DNA of 64,000 nucleotides from Halorubrum aidingense JCM 13560 (lineage in GTDB: Archaea; Halobacteriota; Halobacteria; Halobacteriales; Haloferacaceae): the NCBI RefSeq assembly GCF_000336995.1, contig NZ_AOJI01000024.1, positions 48,900 to 112,899 on the forward strand. Direction: 5' to 3'. Position numbers and translations under genes: made by a program. Positions 34,380 to 43,723 of the stretch are shown here, in pieces. The stretch's first letter is position 1. Each line of letters begins with the position of its first letter. The notes under the pieces were generated by a model. The model worked only from the letters and a program-made list of their open reading frames with translations. It searched no databases and was not told where the DNA came from.

Positions 34380-36068
34380 ATGAACGAGGACACCCCCGAC
34401 GAGACGGCGCAGGGTGCGGCGGCTCCCGAGGCGGCGACTGCCGGGGATCGAGGCGCGCCCCGCGCCGACGGCGGGACCGAGCCGGCCGACGGACCGACCG
34501 AGGACGTCGCGCTCGACCCGTGGGGGTCGGCGTCGGTCGGCGATTACGCGGACCTCTTCGAGGAGTTCGGCATCGAGGCGTTCGACGACGTCGCCGACGA
34601 CGTGATCGACCCGCACTACCTGATGCGCCGCGGCGTCATCTTCGGGCACCGCGAGTACGACGCGGTCGTCGAGGCGATGGCGAACGACGAGCCGTTCGCG
34701 GCGCTCTCCGGGTTCATGCCCACCGGCGACCCGCATATCGGCCACAAGCTCGTCTTCGACGAGCTGATCTGGCACCAAGAGCAGGGCGGCGACGCCTTCG
34801 GGCTGATCGCCGACCTCGAAGCCCACTCCGCCCGGGGGATGTCGTGGAGCGAGATCGACGAGCACGCCCGCAACTACCTCCTCTCGCTGCTCGCGCTCGG
34901 GTTCGACGCCGAGGACGGCGAACTGTACCGCCAGTCCGACAACCGCGAGGTCCAGGACCTGGGATTCGAACTCGGCTCGAAGGCGAACTTCTCGGAGTTC
35001 GAGGCGATCTACGGCTTCGACGGCGAGACCAACATCTCGCACATGCAGAGCGTGATCACCCAGACCGCGGACATCCTCTACCCGCAGCTCGTCGACGAGC
35101 CGAAACCAACCGTGATCCCGGTCGGGCCGGACCAGGACCCGCACGTCCGGCTGACCCGCGACCTGGCGACCCGCGTGCGCTACTTCAAGGTGACCGAGGC
35201 GTTCGCCTCCTTCGAGCTGAACGACGACGAGCGCCGGCTCGTGCGGGCCGCCTACGACGCGCTCGCGGCCGGCGACGGAGGTGCCGAGGACACCGAGAGC
35301 GACGAGAACGCCGAGAGCGACGTGCGCTGTGGGGACGCCGCCGACTGGCTCGCCGACTACGAGCCGCCCGAAACCGACTCGGCGGCCACTGACCTCGTCG
35401 CCGCCAAGTCGACCGCCCTCGACAAGCTCCGATCGGGGGGCAAGGAGCCGCTCCGCCCCCGGGTCCGCTTCTTCGACCGCAACGCCACCGAGGCGGCGTT
35501 CGAGGCGCTTATCGAGGCGGTCGACGGCGAGAAACGCGTCTTCGAGGGCCACGTCGACGCGTTCGACCTCACCCGTGAGGAGGCCGAGGCGCTGGCGCGC
35601 GACGTCGAGATCGACCACGACGGGTTCGGCTTCCGCCAGCCCTCCTCTATCTACCACCGCTTTATGACCGGGCTCACCGGCGGCAAGATGTCCTCGTCGG
35701 TCCCGGCAAGCCACATCTCGCTTTTGGACGACCCCGAAGACGGGTACGACAAGGTGCGGTCGGCGACGACCGGCGGCCGCGACACCGCCGCCGAGCAGCG
35801 CGAACTGGGCGGCGAGGCCGACGAGTGCCCCGTCTACGAGCTGTACGCCTACCTGCTCGCGGGCGACGACGACGAGCTCACGAAGACCGTCTACTCCGAG
35901 TGCGTGAACGGTGAGCGCCTCTGTGGCGGCTGTAAGGAGCAGGCCGCGGACCTCATGCGCGAGTTCCTCGAAGACCACCAGGAGAAGCGCGCGGAGGCCG
36001 AAGAACTGCTCGACGACCTCGACATCGATCTGGACTCCGACCGCCGCGGCACCGGCGGCGAGCACTGA
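34380..36068 (+). CDS. trpS: Tryptophanyl-tRNA synthetase
   Basis: A 562-residue class I aminoacyl-tRNA synthetase. The HIGH motif appears as PTGDPHIGHK near residue 115, and KMSSS follows GLTGG near residue 435. PVGPDQDPHVRLTRD is typical of archaeal/eukaryal-type TrpRS. An insertion of about 100 residues (near 290-390), starting with an acidic low-complexity stretch (EDTESDENAESD), separates the Rossmann halves. This makes it longer than most archaeal TrpRS. The N-terminal 40 residues are an acidic, Ala/Pro-rich extension. The C-terminus holds CGGCKEQAADLMREFL. Confidence 0.95.
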   Translation: MNEDTPDETAQGAAAPEAATAGDRGAPRADGGTEPADGPTEDVALDPWGSASVGDYADLFEEFGIEAFDDVADDVIDPHYLMRRGVIFGHREYDAVVEAMANDEPFAALSGFMPTGDPHIGHKLVFDELIWHQEQGGDAFGLIADLEAHSARGMSWSEIDEHARNYLLSLLALGFDAEDGELYRQSDNREVQDLGFELGSKANFSEFEAIYGFDGETNISHMQSVITQTADILYPQLVDEPKPTVIPVGPDQDPHVRLTRDLATRVRYFKVTEAFASFELNDDERRLVRAAYDALAAGDGGAEDTESDENAESDVRCGDAADWLADYEPPETDSAATDLVAAKSTALDKLRSGGKEPLRPRVRFFDRNATEAAFEALIEAVDGEKRVFEGHVDAFDLTREEAEALARDVEIDHDGFGFRQPSSIYHRFMTGLTGGKMSSSVPASHISLLDDPEDGYDKVRSATTGGRDTAAEQRELGGEADECPVYELYAYLLAGDDDELTKTVYSECVNGERLCGGCKEQAADLMREFLEDHQEKRAEAEELLDDLDIDLDSDRRGTGGEH

Positions 36069-36224
36069 GGCCGACCGACGACCGCCGCTCGCGACGTCCT
36101 ATTTATAAGCACCCGTGCGGCGGCGTCCGCGGCGGATCGACCGTTTATAAAAGTGTCCGCGACTGCGCCCGGAAGCGTTCGCGACGAGAACGACTCACGG
36201 GCTGCCCTCCGGCTCGTCGCGCGA
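36069..36224. other. Convergent gap with two TATA-like boxes
   Basis: This 156-base gap lies between the 3' ends of trpS and the DUF5518 gene. It contains ATTTATAAGC at 36101-36110 and GTTTATAAAA at 36143-36152, both TATA-like, in a place where no flanking gene needs a promoter. No open frame of note. It resembles the gap at 22950-23287. Confidence 0.4.
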
Positions 36225-36575
36225 CTACAGCTCTCGTTTCACGTAGCTCCCGATGACCCCGCCGATCGCGCTGAGTGCCATCGTGTAGGCGAACACGAGC
36301 GCGATGATCCCGAGGATAAACAGGGCGCTCCCGAGCACGACGCCAGCGTCCGGAGCGACCGGGACGACGAACAGGATCAACAGCAGGATTCCGAACACGG
36401 GGATCGAAGCTATCGCGCCCGATATCGCGCCGACACGGAGGCCGTCGTTCGTCTCGCCGCCCTCGAGGTACCCCGCCACTGCGCCGCCGAGCACGGGTCC
36501 GATGCCAGTAAATGAGAGTACGAACGTCGCGACCGCGCCGATGAGCGCGTTGAGGAGCGTGTTGCTGGTGTTCAC
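36225..36575 (-). CDS. DUF5518 family membrane protein
   Basis: A 116-residue protein with four membrane segments. Gly-rich stretches (IGPVLGGAVAGYLEGGE) and a central acidic loop are followed by DGLRVGAISGAIASIP. This arrangement is the DUF5518 family common in haloarchaea. The function is unknown; Gly-zipper-like packing suggests a small oligomeric membrane protein. It reads toward trpS and is divergent from the HerA-like gene. Confidence 0.75.
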   Translation of the reverse strand: MNTSNTLLNALIGAVATFVLSFTGIGPVLGGAVAGYLEGGETNDGLRVGAISGAIASIPVFGILLLILFVVPVAPDAGVVLGSALFILGIIALVFAYTMALSAIGGVIGSYVKREL

Positions 36576-36703
36576 AGGTGTCTCGTCGACGGCGGGACGT
36601 ATAATTCTCCGGGACGGAGCCGCCGCCGCGCTTCCGGCCGAGTTTCTCGCGTCGGCGCGCTCCGAGCCGATGGTTTATGAGGCGGGCGGTACCTGTCACG
36701 GGT

Positions 36704-38692
36704 ATGACCGAGCAGGAGACGATCCACGTCGCGGACGTCAGCGAGGGGATCGGCGGCGACGCGACGGCGGAACCGGGATCACCGGTCGAGCTCCCGGTGG
36801 TAGACGTGCTCACCGGCCGCTCCTTCATAACGGGGAAAAGCGGGTCCGGCAAGAGCAACACCGCGAGCGTCGTCATCGAGAACCTCCTCGACAACGGGTT
36901 CCCCGTGATGATCGTCGACACCGACGGGGAGTACTACGGCCTCAAAGAGGAGTACGAGATCCTCCACGCCGGCGCCGACGAGGAGTGCGACATCGTCGTC
37001 TCTCCCGAGCACGCCGAGAAGCTCGCGAACCTCGCCTTAGAGCAGAACGTCCCGATCATCCTCGACGTCTCCGGCTACCTCGAAGAGTCCGTCGCCAACG
37101 AGCTGCTGCTCGAGGTCGTCAAACAGCTGTTCGCCAAGGAGAAGCGCCTCAAGAAGCCGTTCCTCCTCGTCGTCGAGGAGTGCCACGAGTACATCCCGGA
37201 GGGCGGCGGCATGGACGAGACGGGCAAGATGCTGATCAAGGTGGGCAAGCGCGGCCGGAAACACGGGCTGGGGATCGTCGGTATCAGCCAGCGCCCCGCC
37301 GACGTGAAAAAGGACTTCATCACCCAGTGCGACTGGCTCTGCTGGCACCGGCTCACGTGGGACAACGACACGAAGGTCGTCGGCCGCATCCTCGGCTCGA
37401 AGTACGCGAGCGCCGTCGAGGATTTGGGCGACGGCGAGGCCTTCCTCATGACCGACTGGGACGAGTCGATCCGTCGGATCCAGTTCCACCGCAAGCAGAC
37501 GTTCGACGCGGGCGCGACCCCCGGGCTCGACGATTTCGAGCGCCCGGAGCTCAAGTCGGTCTCCAGCGACCTCGTCGGCGAGCTGCAGTCGATCTCCGAC
37601 GAGAAGGCCCGTCACGAGTCCGAGCTCGCCGACCTCAGACAGGAGCTCGACAAGAAACGCCAGCGTATCACCCAACTCGAGCGCGAACTGGAGGACGCCC
37701 GCGACCTGAGCAGCATGGCCGACCAGTTCGCACAGGCCCTGCTCGGCAAGGCCGAGGCCCCCTACCGCGGTGGCGGCGGCCGGTCCGTAGCGTCCGCGAA
37801 GCGACGCGATCAGGCCGACCTCGCCAGCTACGACGCCGACGGCGTCGACGCCGGCACGGCCGAACCGGACGACACGGCAGACACGGACGGTGACGGTACC
37901 GCGGCGACGGACGACGCCAAACCGGACGGCACCGAGGAGAAACGGACGGCCGACGCGGATCCGATCGACGGGGACGGCGCCGCCGACGGCGACCGTCCCC
38001 GTTCCGCCTCCGACGTAGACCCCGTCACGCGAGCGGACGTGGCCGAAAGCGCGCTCCGGTTCGACGACGCCGTCGAACTCGGCACCCGCGAGGCCGTCAT
38101 CGAAGAGCTTCGAAGCCGCATCGAGTCGCTGCCGGAGCTGTCACGGGAGATGCTTCGCCACTACCGCCGCGAGGGCGTCAGCGACCCCGTCGCGGCCCAC
38201 ATCGACGCCGGCGGCGACGGCGACTCCGGGCACGCCTACAGCCGCCACCGCCCGATCCGACGGGCCGGGGTCATCCGACACGCCGGACGAGGGCAGTACG
38301 CCTACGCGGTTCCCGACCTGATCCGCGAGGCGTACGCCGACCGCCTCGACGCGGAGAGCGTCGAAGAGATCGTCCGCGCGGTCGAGACCGCATTTGTTCC
38401 GCCCGCAGCGCGACGCACCCCACGAGACGCGGAGCGTCCCGAAACCGACGGGAACGTCGACTCGGACACGTCAGCGATCGCCGGCGGGAGCGGTGGGAGC
38501 GGCGGGAGCGGCGGGAGCGGCGGGAGCGGCGGGAGCAGCAAGAGTGGTGAGAACAGCGGAAGTCGCGAGAACAGCGGGAGCGGCGACGAGGACGGGAGCC
38601 ACGACGACGACGGGACCGAAGCGGGGCAGCGAGGGTCGGGCCTGAGCGACGCCGCCCGCCGAGTCGCCGAGCGCGGGTACGGCGACGAGTGA
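36704..38692 (+). CDS. HerA-like/DUF87 ATPase with coiled coil and C-terminal helical domain
   Basis: A 662-residue protein. The ATPase core starts with FITGKSGSGKSNTASVVIENL (Walker A near residues 44-53) and contains MIVDTDGEYYGL and LLVVEECHEYIPEGGG (Walker B with a conserved Glu). GIVGISQRPADVKKDFITQC is typical of HerA/VirB4-like pumps. An acidic coiled coil at about 300-345 follows. A low-complexity linker, a helical segment of about 100 residues (ELSREMLRHYRREGVSDPVAAHID) and a Gly/Ser tail complete it. No NurA partner is adjacent, so it may not be the canonical HerA. DNA translocation is inferred from the fold. Confidence 0.85.
   Translation: MTEQETIHVADVSEGIGGDATAEPGSPVELPVVDVLTGRSFITGKSGSGKSNTASVVIENLLDNGFPVMIVDTDGEYYGLKEEYEILHAGADEECDIVVSPEHAEKLANLALEQNVPIILDVSGYLEESVANELLLEVVKQLFAKEKRLKKPFLLVVEECHEYIPEGGGMDETGKMLIKVGKRGRKHGLGIVGISQRPADVKKDFITQCDWLCWHRLTWDNDTKVVGRILGSKYASAVEDLGDGEAFLMTDWDESIRRIQFHRKQTFDAGATPGLDDFERPELKSVSSDLVGELQSISDEKARHESELADLRQELDKKRQRITQLERELEDARDLSSMADQFAQALLGKAEAPYRGGGGRSVASAKRRDQADLASYDADGVDAGTAEPDDTADTDGDGTAATDDAKPDGTEEKRTADADPIDGDGAADGDRPRSASDVDPVTRADVAESALRFDDAVELGTREAVIEELRSRIESLPELSREMLRHYRREGVSDPVAAHIDAGGDGDSGHAYSRHRPIRRAGVIRHAGRGQYAYAVPDLIREAYADRLDAESVEEIVRAVETAFVPPAARRTPRDAERPETDGNVDSDTSAIAGGSGGSGGSGGSGGSGGSSKSGENSGSRENSGSGDEDGSHDDDGTEAGQRGSGLSDAARRVAERGYGDE
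38488..38543 (+). repeat. In-frame Gly-Gly-Ser coding repeat
   Basis: Six copies of a 9-base unit (gggagcggc and variants) encode a Gly-Ser-Gly linker near the C-terminus of the HerA-like ATPase. Frame-preserving, likely length-variable. Confidence 0.85.
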
Positions 38693-38721
38693 GGGCCGTC
38701 AGCGGCGATAGCGCGCCCGGC

Positions 38722-39093
38722 TCACCACCGGTCGCCGGCGTATCGGGACAGGACGTCGCGAACCGTCGACTGCCGGTCCCGGTCCGTGTTCTGCTTGGTC
38801 CGGTCCGCGAGCTGTTGGTTCTTCTTCGCGAGGAGTCGCTCGTACCGTTCGATGACCCGCTGTAGCTCCTGTTCTTTCCGTTCGAGTTCGGACTCGAGCC
38901 GGTCGGCGCGGCGTCGAGCGGCCTCGGGGTACTCACGGGCGTCGCCGCGGCTGTCGCCACCGGGCCGCCGGTCTGTGGCGTCTCCCGGCGTGTCGGGTGT
39001 CGTTCTCGCCGTCTGTCGTTCGTTCCAGTTCCACTCCTCCTGGCCGTTCACGCGCTCTACGGGGAGGTCCGGGATCATGGTTCCTGATGTCAT
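38722..39093 (-). CDS. Small coiled-coil protein of unknown function
   Basis: A 123-residue protein. After a variable N-terminal half with EWNWNERQTARTTP, residues about 60-105 form a strong charged coiled coil (ADRLESELERKEQELQRVIERYERLL, split here as seen in heptads), then a short basic tail. No enzyme motif. It converges with the HerA-like gene 30 bases away. Its composition is less acidic than typical neighbours. Could be an adaptor or structural protein. Confidence 0.6.
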   Translation of the reverse strand: MTSGTMIPDLPVERVNGQEEWNWNERQTARTTPDTPGDATDRRPGGDSRGDAREYPEAARRRADRLESELERKEQELQRVIERYERLLAKKNQQLADRTKQNTDRDRQSTVRDVLSRYAGDRW

Positions 39094-39191
39094 ATACCAT
39101 GTCAGCGCACATAAGTTCGAGTCAGACGGGCGTCATGCTCTCGATCGAACCGATTCCGGACTGATTGTTCGACCGTAAAAGGGTACTCTGT

Positions 39192-39485
39192 CTACCGGCT
39201 TTCTCGCTGCTCGACCTTGTTCAACTCGATCAACAGCCGGAAGATCGCTTTCACGAGGTTGGCGTCGACGTCGAATCGTTCGGCGTTCTCGCCGGCGCGG
39301 TCCATCACGCGCTCCTCTTGGCTCTCGTCGGTCGTCGGGAGGTCTCGCTCGTCTTTGACGGCCGCAACGGTGTCGGCGACGTACGTTCGGCGGGCGATCA
39401 GCTCGACGATCTCGCGGTCGATGTCCTCGATCTCGTGTCGCAGTTCGTCGAGACTTCGCTCCTCTGTGTTGGGTGTATCACTCAT
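39192..39485 (-). CDS. Chorismate mutase, AroQ class
   Basis: A 97-residue all-helical protein of the AroQ class, converting chorismate to prephenate for Phe and Tyr synthesis. LDELRHEIEDIDREIVELIARRTYVAD has the catalytic Arg and the conserved D-x2-L/I-x-L/I-x3-R pattern. VAAVKDERDL supplies the catalytic Lys, and ESQEERVMDRAGENAERF the third helix start. It follows shikimate kinase after 33 bases on the same strand, an aromatic-amino-acid operon. Confidence 0.9.
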   Translation of the reverse strand: MSDTPNTEERSLDELRHEIEDIDREIVELIARRTYVADTVAAVKDERDLPTTDESQEERVMDRAGENAERFDVDANLVKAIFRLLIELNKVEQRESR

Positions 39486-39518
39486 TGGGAATCACTCGTT
39501 GGAAATCGCTCGTGGTCG

Positions 39519-40412
39519 TCATCGGACGCTGGCGCCGTCGTTCCGGGTGGTGGTTCGTCGCAGGGCGCCGGGACGCTCGCTCCAGGCGTCGGCGACCGCG
39601 TCGAGGTCGGTCTCGGCGTCGTCGGGGTCCGCGACGGCGACGACGCTCGGCCCGGTGCCCGACAGCGACACCCCGGTGGCGTGGGGCATGGCCTCCACCG
39701 CCGGGTCGGCGTCGAAGCCGAGCGCGGCGGAGAACGCGAGCCCGTTGACCGTCATCGCCTCGGCGTACCGACCGTCGAGCGCGAGGTCGGCCACGAGGTC
39801 GGCCATCGGCGCGACCGCCTCACAGCGGGCCACGTCGGCGTCCGCGCTGTAGGCGCGCTCGGGCGGGGTCCACACGAGCACGTCCCAGTCGACGGGTTCG
39901 CGCGACCGAAGCTCGTCGCTCGGGTTGTCGGTGACGGTGACGCCGCCGAACATCGACGCCGTGGCGTCGTCGAACGCGCCGGTGACGGTGACGCCGGCCT
40001 CCCGGGCCGCTCGGACGCCGAGCCGACAGGCCGCCAGGCGAGTCACGTCGACCTCCGGATCGTCCGATCGGTCGCCGACGGTCAGTCCGAGGGCGTCGCA
40101 CGTCGCGAGCACGGTCGCGTTCGCGGCCGCGCTGGAGCTTTTTAAGCCGGCGGCGAGGGGCACGTCGCTGTCGGTGCGGACCGCGCCGCCCTCGCCGTCG
40201 CCCCACCGGTCGGTAGCGAGCGCGACGCAGCGCTCGATCAGCTCGGTGTCGGCGTCGGGCGCCTCGGCGATCGCGCCGTCGACGCCGCGCTCTGCCGTAT
40301 CAAGCGTGACCGTCGCGCGCGTCTCGACGTCGATACCGAAGGCCGCACCGGTTCCGGTCGCGAGCGCGTTCAACACGGTGCCGGCGCCGAGCGCGGCTGC
40401 CCGTCCCTCCAT
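39519..40412 (-). CDS. aroK: Archaeal shikimate kinase (GHMP family)
   Basis: A 297-residue GHMP-superfamily kinase, the archaeal replacement for bacterial AroK. It phosphorylates shikimate in the aromatic pathway. The ATP-binding loop reads PLAAGLKSSSAAANA near residues 88-102. The N-terminus GRAAALGAGTVLNALATGTGAAFGID and the C-terminal LSGTGPSVVAV loop are typical. I start at MEGRAAALG, 14 codons inside the longest frame. Co-directional with chorismate mutase immediately downstream. Confidence 0.92.
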   Translation of the reverse strand: MEGRAAALGAGTVLNALATGTGAAFGIDVETRATVTLDTAERGVDGAIAEAPDADTELIERCVALATDRWGDGEGGAVRTDSDVPLAAGLKSSSAAANATVLATCDALGLTVGDRSDDPEVDVTRLAACRLGVRAAREAGVTVTGAFDDATASMFGGVTVTDNPSDELRSREPVDWDVLVWTPPERAYSADADVARCEAVAPMADLVADLALDGRYAEAMTVNGLAFSAALGFDADPAVEAMPHATGVSLSGTGPSVVAVADPDDAETDLDAVADAWSERPGALRRTTTRNDGASVR

Positions 40413-40526
40413 GCACAACTCGCCCCTTCGCGCGGACAAAGAGGTAGCGATCACGGCAGGTCTCCCGAACTCCCACCAACCCGACCGCTCGGCGGGCCGT
40501 GGCGCCCGTTATCGGCACCGCGCGGC

Positions 40527-41219
40527 TCAGACCGGCTCTGCGCGCCGGATCGCCACGTCGACGTCGTACCAGTCGGGGTCGGCGCGCGCCCGGGAGTCGC
40601 GGCTGCGGAACGAGATGTCCAGCGCGACCCGGCGAGTCCCGTCGTCGAACCGGTTCCCCGACTCGAAACGCTCCACAACGTAGGCGTAGCCGACCGCGTC
40701 GCGCGATCGCGATCCCGGCCGCGTCGCGTACGCGTCGGCCCGGAACTCGATCGTGCCGTACGTGAACCGTCCCGCGTTTTCGACGGTGAACTCGGCGCGA
40801 ACGGTCGTCTCGGCGCCGCGATCGGTCACCGAGCGCACCGCCGCGTTCGCGACGACGAGCCCGGAGCCGTCGGGGCCGAGTTGGTCCGAGGGATCTTCTG
40901 ATCCCTCTGTTTGTGTCGGCTGCGACTCGTCGTCCTCGGTCGCACCCGCGTCGTGTTCCCCATCGGCGTCGCTGTCCTCGTCGGCGTCTCCTTCGGCCGC
41001 GTCGCCGCCCTCGGCTGTATCGGTGCTGCCGGAAGAATCGGCGGACCCGCCGGACTCGCCGGACTCGCCGGACTCGACGAGGCAGCCGGCGAGCAGGCCG
41101 GGAACGGCGGCGACCAAGACTCGCCGGCGCGAGAGGGCGGTTCGCACGGCCCCGGCGGTCGGGTCCCCGTCAGCGGTCGCCTCGGCGGCGGCATCGCCGC
41201 GGTCGGGTTGGTCCGTCAT
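40527..41219 (-). CDS. Tat lipoprotein of unknown function
   Basis: A 230-residue protein with an unusually long N-terminal region before a twin-arginine motif (RRR at 31-33) and lipobox ending at Cys46 (LLAGC). Residues 47-115 are an acidic Gly/Ser/Glu/Asp linker. The C-terminal domain of about 115 residues (VVANAAVRSVTDRGAETTVR, then YVVERFESGNRF) looks like a FxLYD/Ig-like beta sandwich seen in haloarchaeal lipoproteins. It is the last gene of a likely operon with the two genes upstream on the minus strand, separated by only three bases. Confidence 0.75.
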   Translation of the reverse strand: MTDQPDRGDAAAEATADGDPTAGAVRTALSRRRVLVAAVPGLLAGCLVESGESGESGGSADSSGSTDTAEGGDAAEGDADEDSDADGEHDAGATEDDESQPTQTEGSEDPSDQLGPDGSGLVVANAAVRSVTDRGAETTVRAEFTVENAGRFTYGTIEFRADAYATRPGSRSRDAVGYAYVVERFESGNRFDDGTRRVALDISFRSRDSRARADPDWYDVDVAIRRAEPV

Positions 41220-41222
41220 CGA

Positions 41223-41684
41223 CTACCCCGTCACCGATCCGATGGCGCCGGCCACCGCTCCGACGGCGGCGGCGACGGCGGCGGTCGCGGCGAGCGGTCC
41301 CAGCGCGTCGACGATTCCGTGCGCCTGCGCCGCCGCCTCGCCCTGCGAGGCGACGACGAGAACGACGACGGCGAGCCCGTACGCCAGCGCGCCGAGTCCG
41401 GCGCCGCCTCCGCAGGTCAGGACCGCCTCGCTCGCGTCGTACGACTGCGAGCCGACCAGGACCCCGAGGACGCCCGCGATCACCGGAGCGACGACGAGCG
41501 ACGCCGCGGTGACCGCGAGGTACGTCTGCGCGACGAACACCGGGCCGAATCGAGCCGTCTCGCCGGTCGCGGCGGTCGCGAGAGCGGTCTCCGCCCAACC
41601 GGTCGCGACGGCGCCGACGAGGCCGACGCCGACGCCGACGAGCGCGAACACCGCCGCGATCACCCCCATCCCGTTCGCGTTCAT
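41223..41684 (-). CDS. Four-TM membrane protein of unknown function
   Basis: A 153-residue hydrophobic protein, rich in Gly, Ala and Val, with four membrane segments and few polar residues (MNANGMGVIAAVFALVGVG at the start). Its ATG overlaps the stop of the upstream lipoprotein by one base (TGATG), so the two are translationally coupled. No family recognised. Longer frames over this region read through the lipoprotein gene in another frame and are not real. Confidence 0.65.
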   Translation of the reverse strand: MNANGMGVIAAVFALVGVGVGLVGAVATGWAETALATAATGETARFGPVFVAQTYLAVTAASLVVAPVIAGVLGVLVGSQSYDASEAVLTCGGGAGLGALAYGLAVVVLVVASQGEAAAQAHGIVDALGPLAATAAVAAAVGAVAGAIGSVTG

Positions 41685-43072
41685 CAGGCGACCACCCAGC
41701 CGTCCGCCAGTCGACGCTGCCACCCGGCCCGCTCCTCCCACGCGTCGCCGGAGAAGCCGGCCGCGAGGAGGAACTCCCCCGCCTGCACGACGTAGCCGTA
41801 CTGGACGCCGGCGTGCTCGTCGAACCCGTACCGCTCGCCGGTCGCCTCGTGGTGGTACAGGCGGTGCCATCGGGTCGGACCCGCAGATCCGTCGTCGCCA
41901 TCGCCGTCGTCGCCGCCATCGGCGCCATTGTCGCCATCGCCGCCACCCCCCGCGCTTCCCGAGAGGTTCGATCCGGCCGCGGTCGCGCGCGGATCGATCG
42001 GCGCTCGGCCTTCCGTCTCCGCCTCGTCGAGGACCGTCGTCAGTCGCCGTGCCGCCGTCTCGGAGTCCGGATACCGCTGGACGTAGACCGGCGTCCCGTC
42101 CAGTTCGTGAGCCCATCCCTCGAACGTCTCGCGCGGCGAGGCGCCGGCCGGCGGGCGCGAAGCGAACGCGGCGAACACCTCCTCGGTGCGGTCCCCGGGA
42201 CGCGGGATGGGGCCGAGTCGGGCGCGAAGCTCCTCGCGGCGGTCCGCGCCGACGGCCGTCCCGTAGATCCGCGGAATCCGCGAGCGGTCGTATCGGTCGG
42301 TGTCGTAGGGGCGGTGCGCGAACGTCGCGAACCCGCGGGTCGGGACCGCGAGTTCGACGAAGAGCGTGTCGCGAGCGTCGCTTCGACGGTCGCCGTCCTC
42401 GGGGAACGGGGCCAGCAACCGATCGAGCAGCCGGTTGTGGACCGGATCGCGAGAGAACGCCTCGTCGGTGTAGGTGGCCGTGGCGAGTCCGGCGAACGCG
42501 CTCCGCATGCGCGAGAGCGATTCGAGGAACCGGTCGACGTCGCCGCGCCTCCCGAAGCGCCGAAGGGGCTCGACGTGCCGGTCGGTCCGGGAGACGATCC
42601 GAGCGCGCGGTCGAAAGTGCGGCTCCAGCGCGTCGGCCGCGCGGTCGGCGGCGCCGCGACCCGCCGCGGCGAGCCGATCGGCCATCGAAGCGGCCACCGC
42701 GTCCTCGGCGTCGACCGCGGCCCGTACCGCGTCGATCTCGGCGACGACGTCGCGGACCGCCGCCCTGTAGCTCGCGACCGCGTCCGGGTACTCGGTCGCG
42801 AACCAGACGGCGTCGTCGACGACGGCTCGCGTCGCCGCCGCGAGGGCCTCGTTCGCGTGGGGACCGAGGTCGTCGTCTTGGTCGGTTACGGAATCGTCGC
42901 TGTCGCCGTCTGACGTGTCCGAGCTGCCGTCGCCGTCGGGCGCCTCCGGGTCGGCGCTCGGCGGGTCGTCGTCGGCCTCGTCCGGATACTCGACGCCGTC
43001 GACGCCGAGACACCCGGCGAATCCGACCGCGGCGACCCCGGCCCCTAACAGGCCGCGTCGCGTCCGTTGCAT
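41684..43072 (-). CDS. Tat lipoprotein of unknown function, helical plus Ig-like
   Basis: A 462-residue lipoprotein with RR at 5-6 and lipobox ending at Cys21 (GFAGC). I start at MQRTRRG; the longer frame has no signal. An acidic linker (residues 25-70) is followed by a mostly helical domain (ATEYPDAVASYRAAVRDVVAEID) and a mixed domain with VYVQRYPDSETAARRLTTVLDEAE. The last 100 residues include an Asp/Gly stretch and HRLYHHEATGERYGFDEHAG. The family is unknown to me. First gene of a three-gene operon of two lipoproteins and a four-TM protein. Confidence 0.75.
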   Translation of the reverse strand: MQRTRRGLLGAGVAAVGFAGCLGVDGVEYPDEADDDPPSADPEAPDGDGSSDTSDGDSDDSVTDQDDDLGPHANEALAAATRAVVDDAVWFATEYPDAVASYRAAVRDVVAEIDAVRAAVDAEDAVAASMADRLAAAGRGAADRAADALEPHFRPRARIVSRTDRHVEPLRRFGRRGDVDRFLESLSRMRSAFAGLATATYTDEAFSRDPVHNRLLDRLLAPFPEDGDRRSDARDTLFVELAVPTRGFATFAHRPYDTDRYDRSRIPRIYGTAVGADRREELRARLGPIPRPGDRTEEVFAAFASRPPAGASPRETFEGWAHELDGTPVYVQRYPDSETAARRLTTVLDEAETEGRAPIDPRATAAGSNLSGSAGGGGDGDNGADGGDDGDGDDGSAGPTRWHRLYHHEATGERYGFDEHAGVQYGYVVQAGEFLLAAGFSGDAWEERAGWQRRLADGWVVA

Positions 43073-43212
43073 GATACGTTCTCCCGGCGGAGGGGTCTTA
43101 AAGGTGCCATCCCCGATTCTCGCGAGTGAAGGCCCCGTCGAGGAGTTCCCCGTTTCGCGTCCGGCCGCCGCCGAGCGCGTCCCTTTTGAGTCGGGCGCAC
43201 CGAGCGACGCGT

Positions 43213-43671
43213 ATGTCAGCACCGTCACGCAACGACGTTCCGCCGACGTCGATCGGCGTCGACCTCCGCGAGGAGGGGATCGTCATCGAGTACCTCGACG
43301 GGCGAACGACGCTCTACCGCGGCGTCCCCGACGCCGTCGAAGGGTCGGTCACGGCCGGTCCCGGCAAGGAGACGCACGTGCTCGTCACCGACCCGACGGA
43401 GACGGAGGGGGTCATGACGTACGTCAACGACTACAACACCGACGACGACATCTTGGAGGACTCGGGCGTCGGCCGCGTCATCGTCGAGGACGGCGAGCGC
43501 GACGAGGTGTTCCCCGGCGTGATCGTCGGGCGGACCGGCCAGCGCAACGAGGTGATCGCCGACCCCGAGATCGCCGGCGGCCGGGTGTTCGTCTTCGTCG
43601 AGGACGGCTGGACGGAGGGGAGCTTCGAGATCGTCGACGCGCCGGAAGACGGCCTCGACGCGCACCGATGA
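43213..43671 (+). CDS. DUF5796 family protein
   Basis: A 152-residue soluble protein. Segments VDLREEGIVIEYLDGRTTLYRG, MTYVNDYNTDDDILEDSGVG and VFVFVEDGWTEGSFEIVD match the haloarchaeal DUF5796 pattern as I remember it. No catalytic motif. I start at MSAPSRND, where the family N-terminus begins. The function is unknown; conservation across haloarchaea suggests a core role. The next gene is 52 bases downstream on the same strand. Confidence 0.7.
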   Translation: MSAPSRNDVPPTSIGVDLREEGIVIEYLDGRTTLYRGVPDAVEGSVTAGPGKETHVLVTDPTETEGVMTYVNDYNTDDDILEDSGVGRVIVEDGERDEVFPGVIVGRTGQRNEVIADPEIAGGRVFVFVEDGWTEGSFEIVDAPEDGLDAHR

Positions 43672-43723
43672 GGACCGACGCACCGATGACGACCGACGCG
43701 CCGACCGCGGACGACGGCGACCG

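Noticed and set aside
34257..36065. 602-residue open frame on the minus strand opposite trpS
   Set aside because: It lies exactly antisense to the well-supported trpS gene. High GC leaves long open frames on the opposite strand, and its protein is Arg/Val/Gly repetitive with no domain.
36704..38692. Classical HerA of a HerA-NurA pair
   Set aside because: No nurA, mre11 or rad50 adjoins it, and the C-terminal extension is unusual, so only HerA-like ATPase is claimed.
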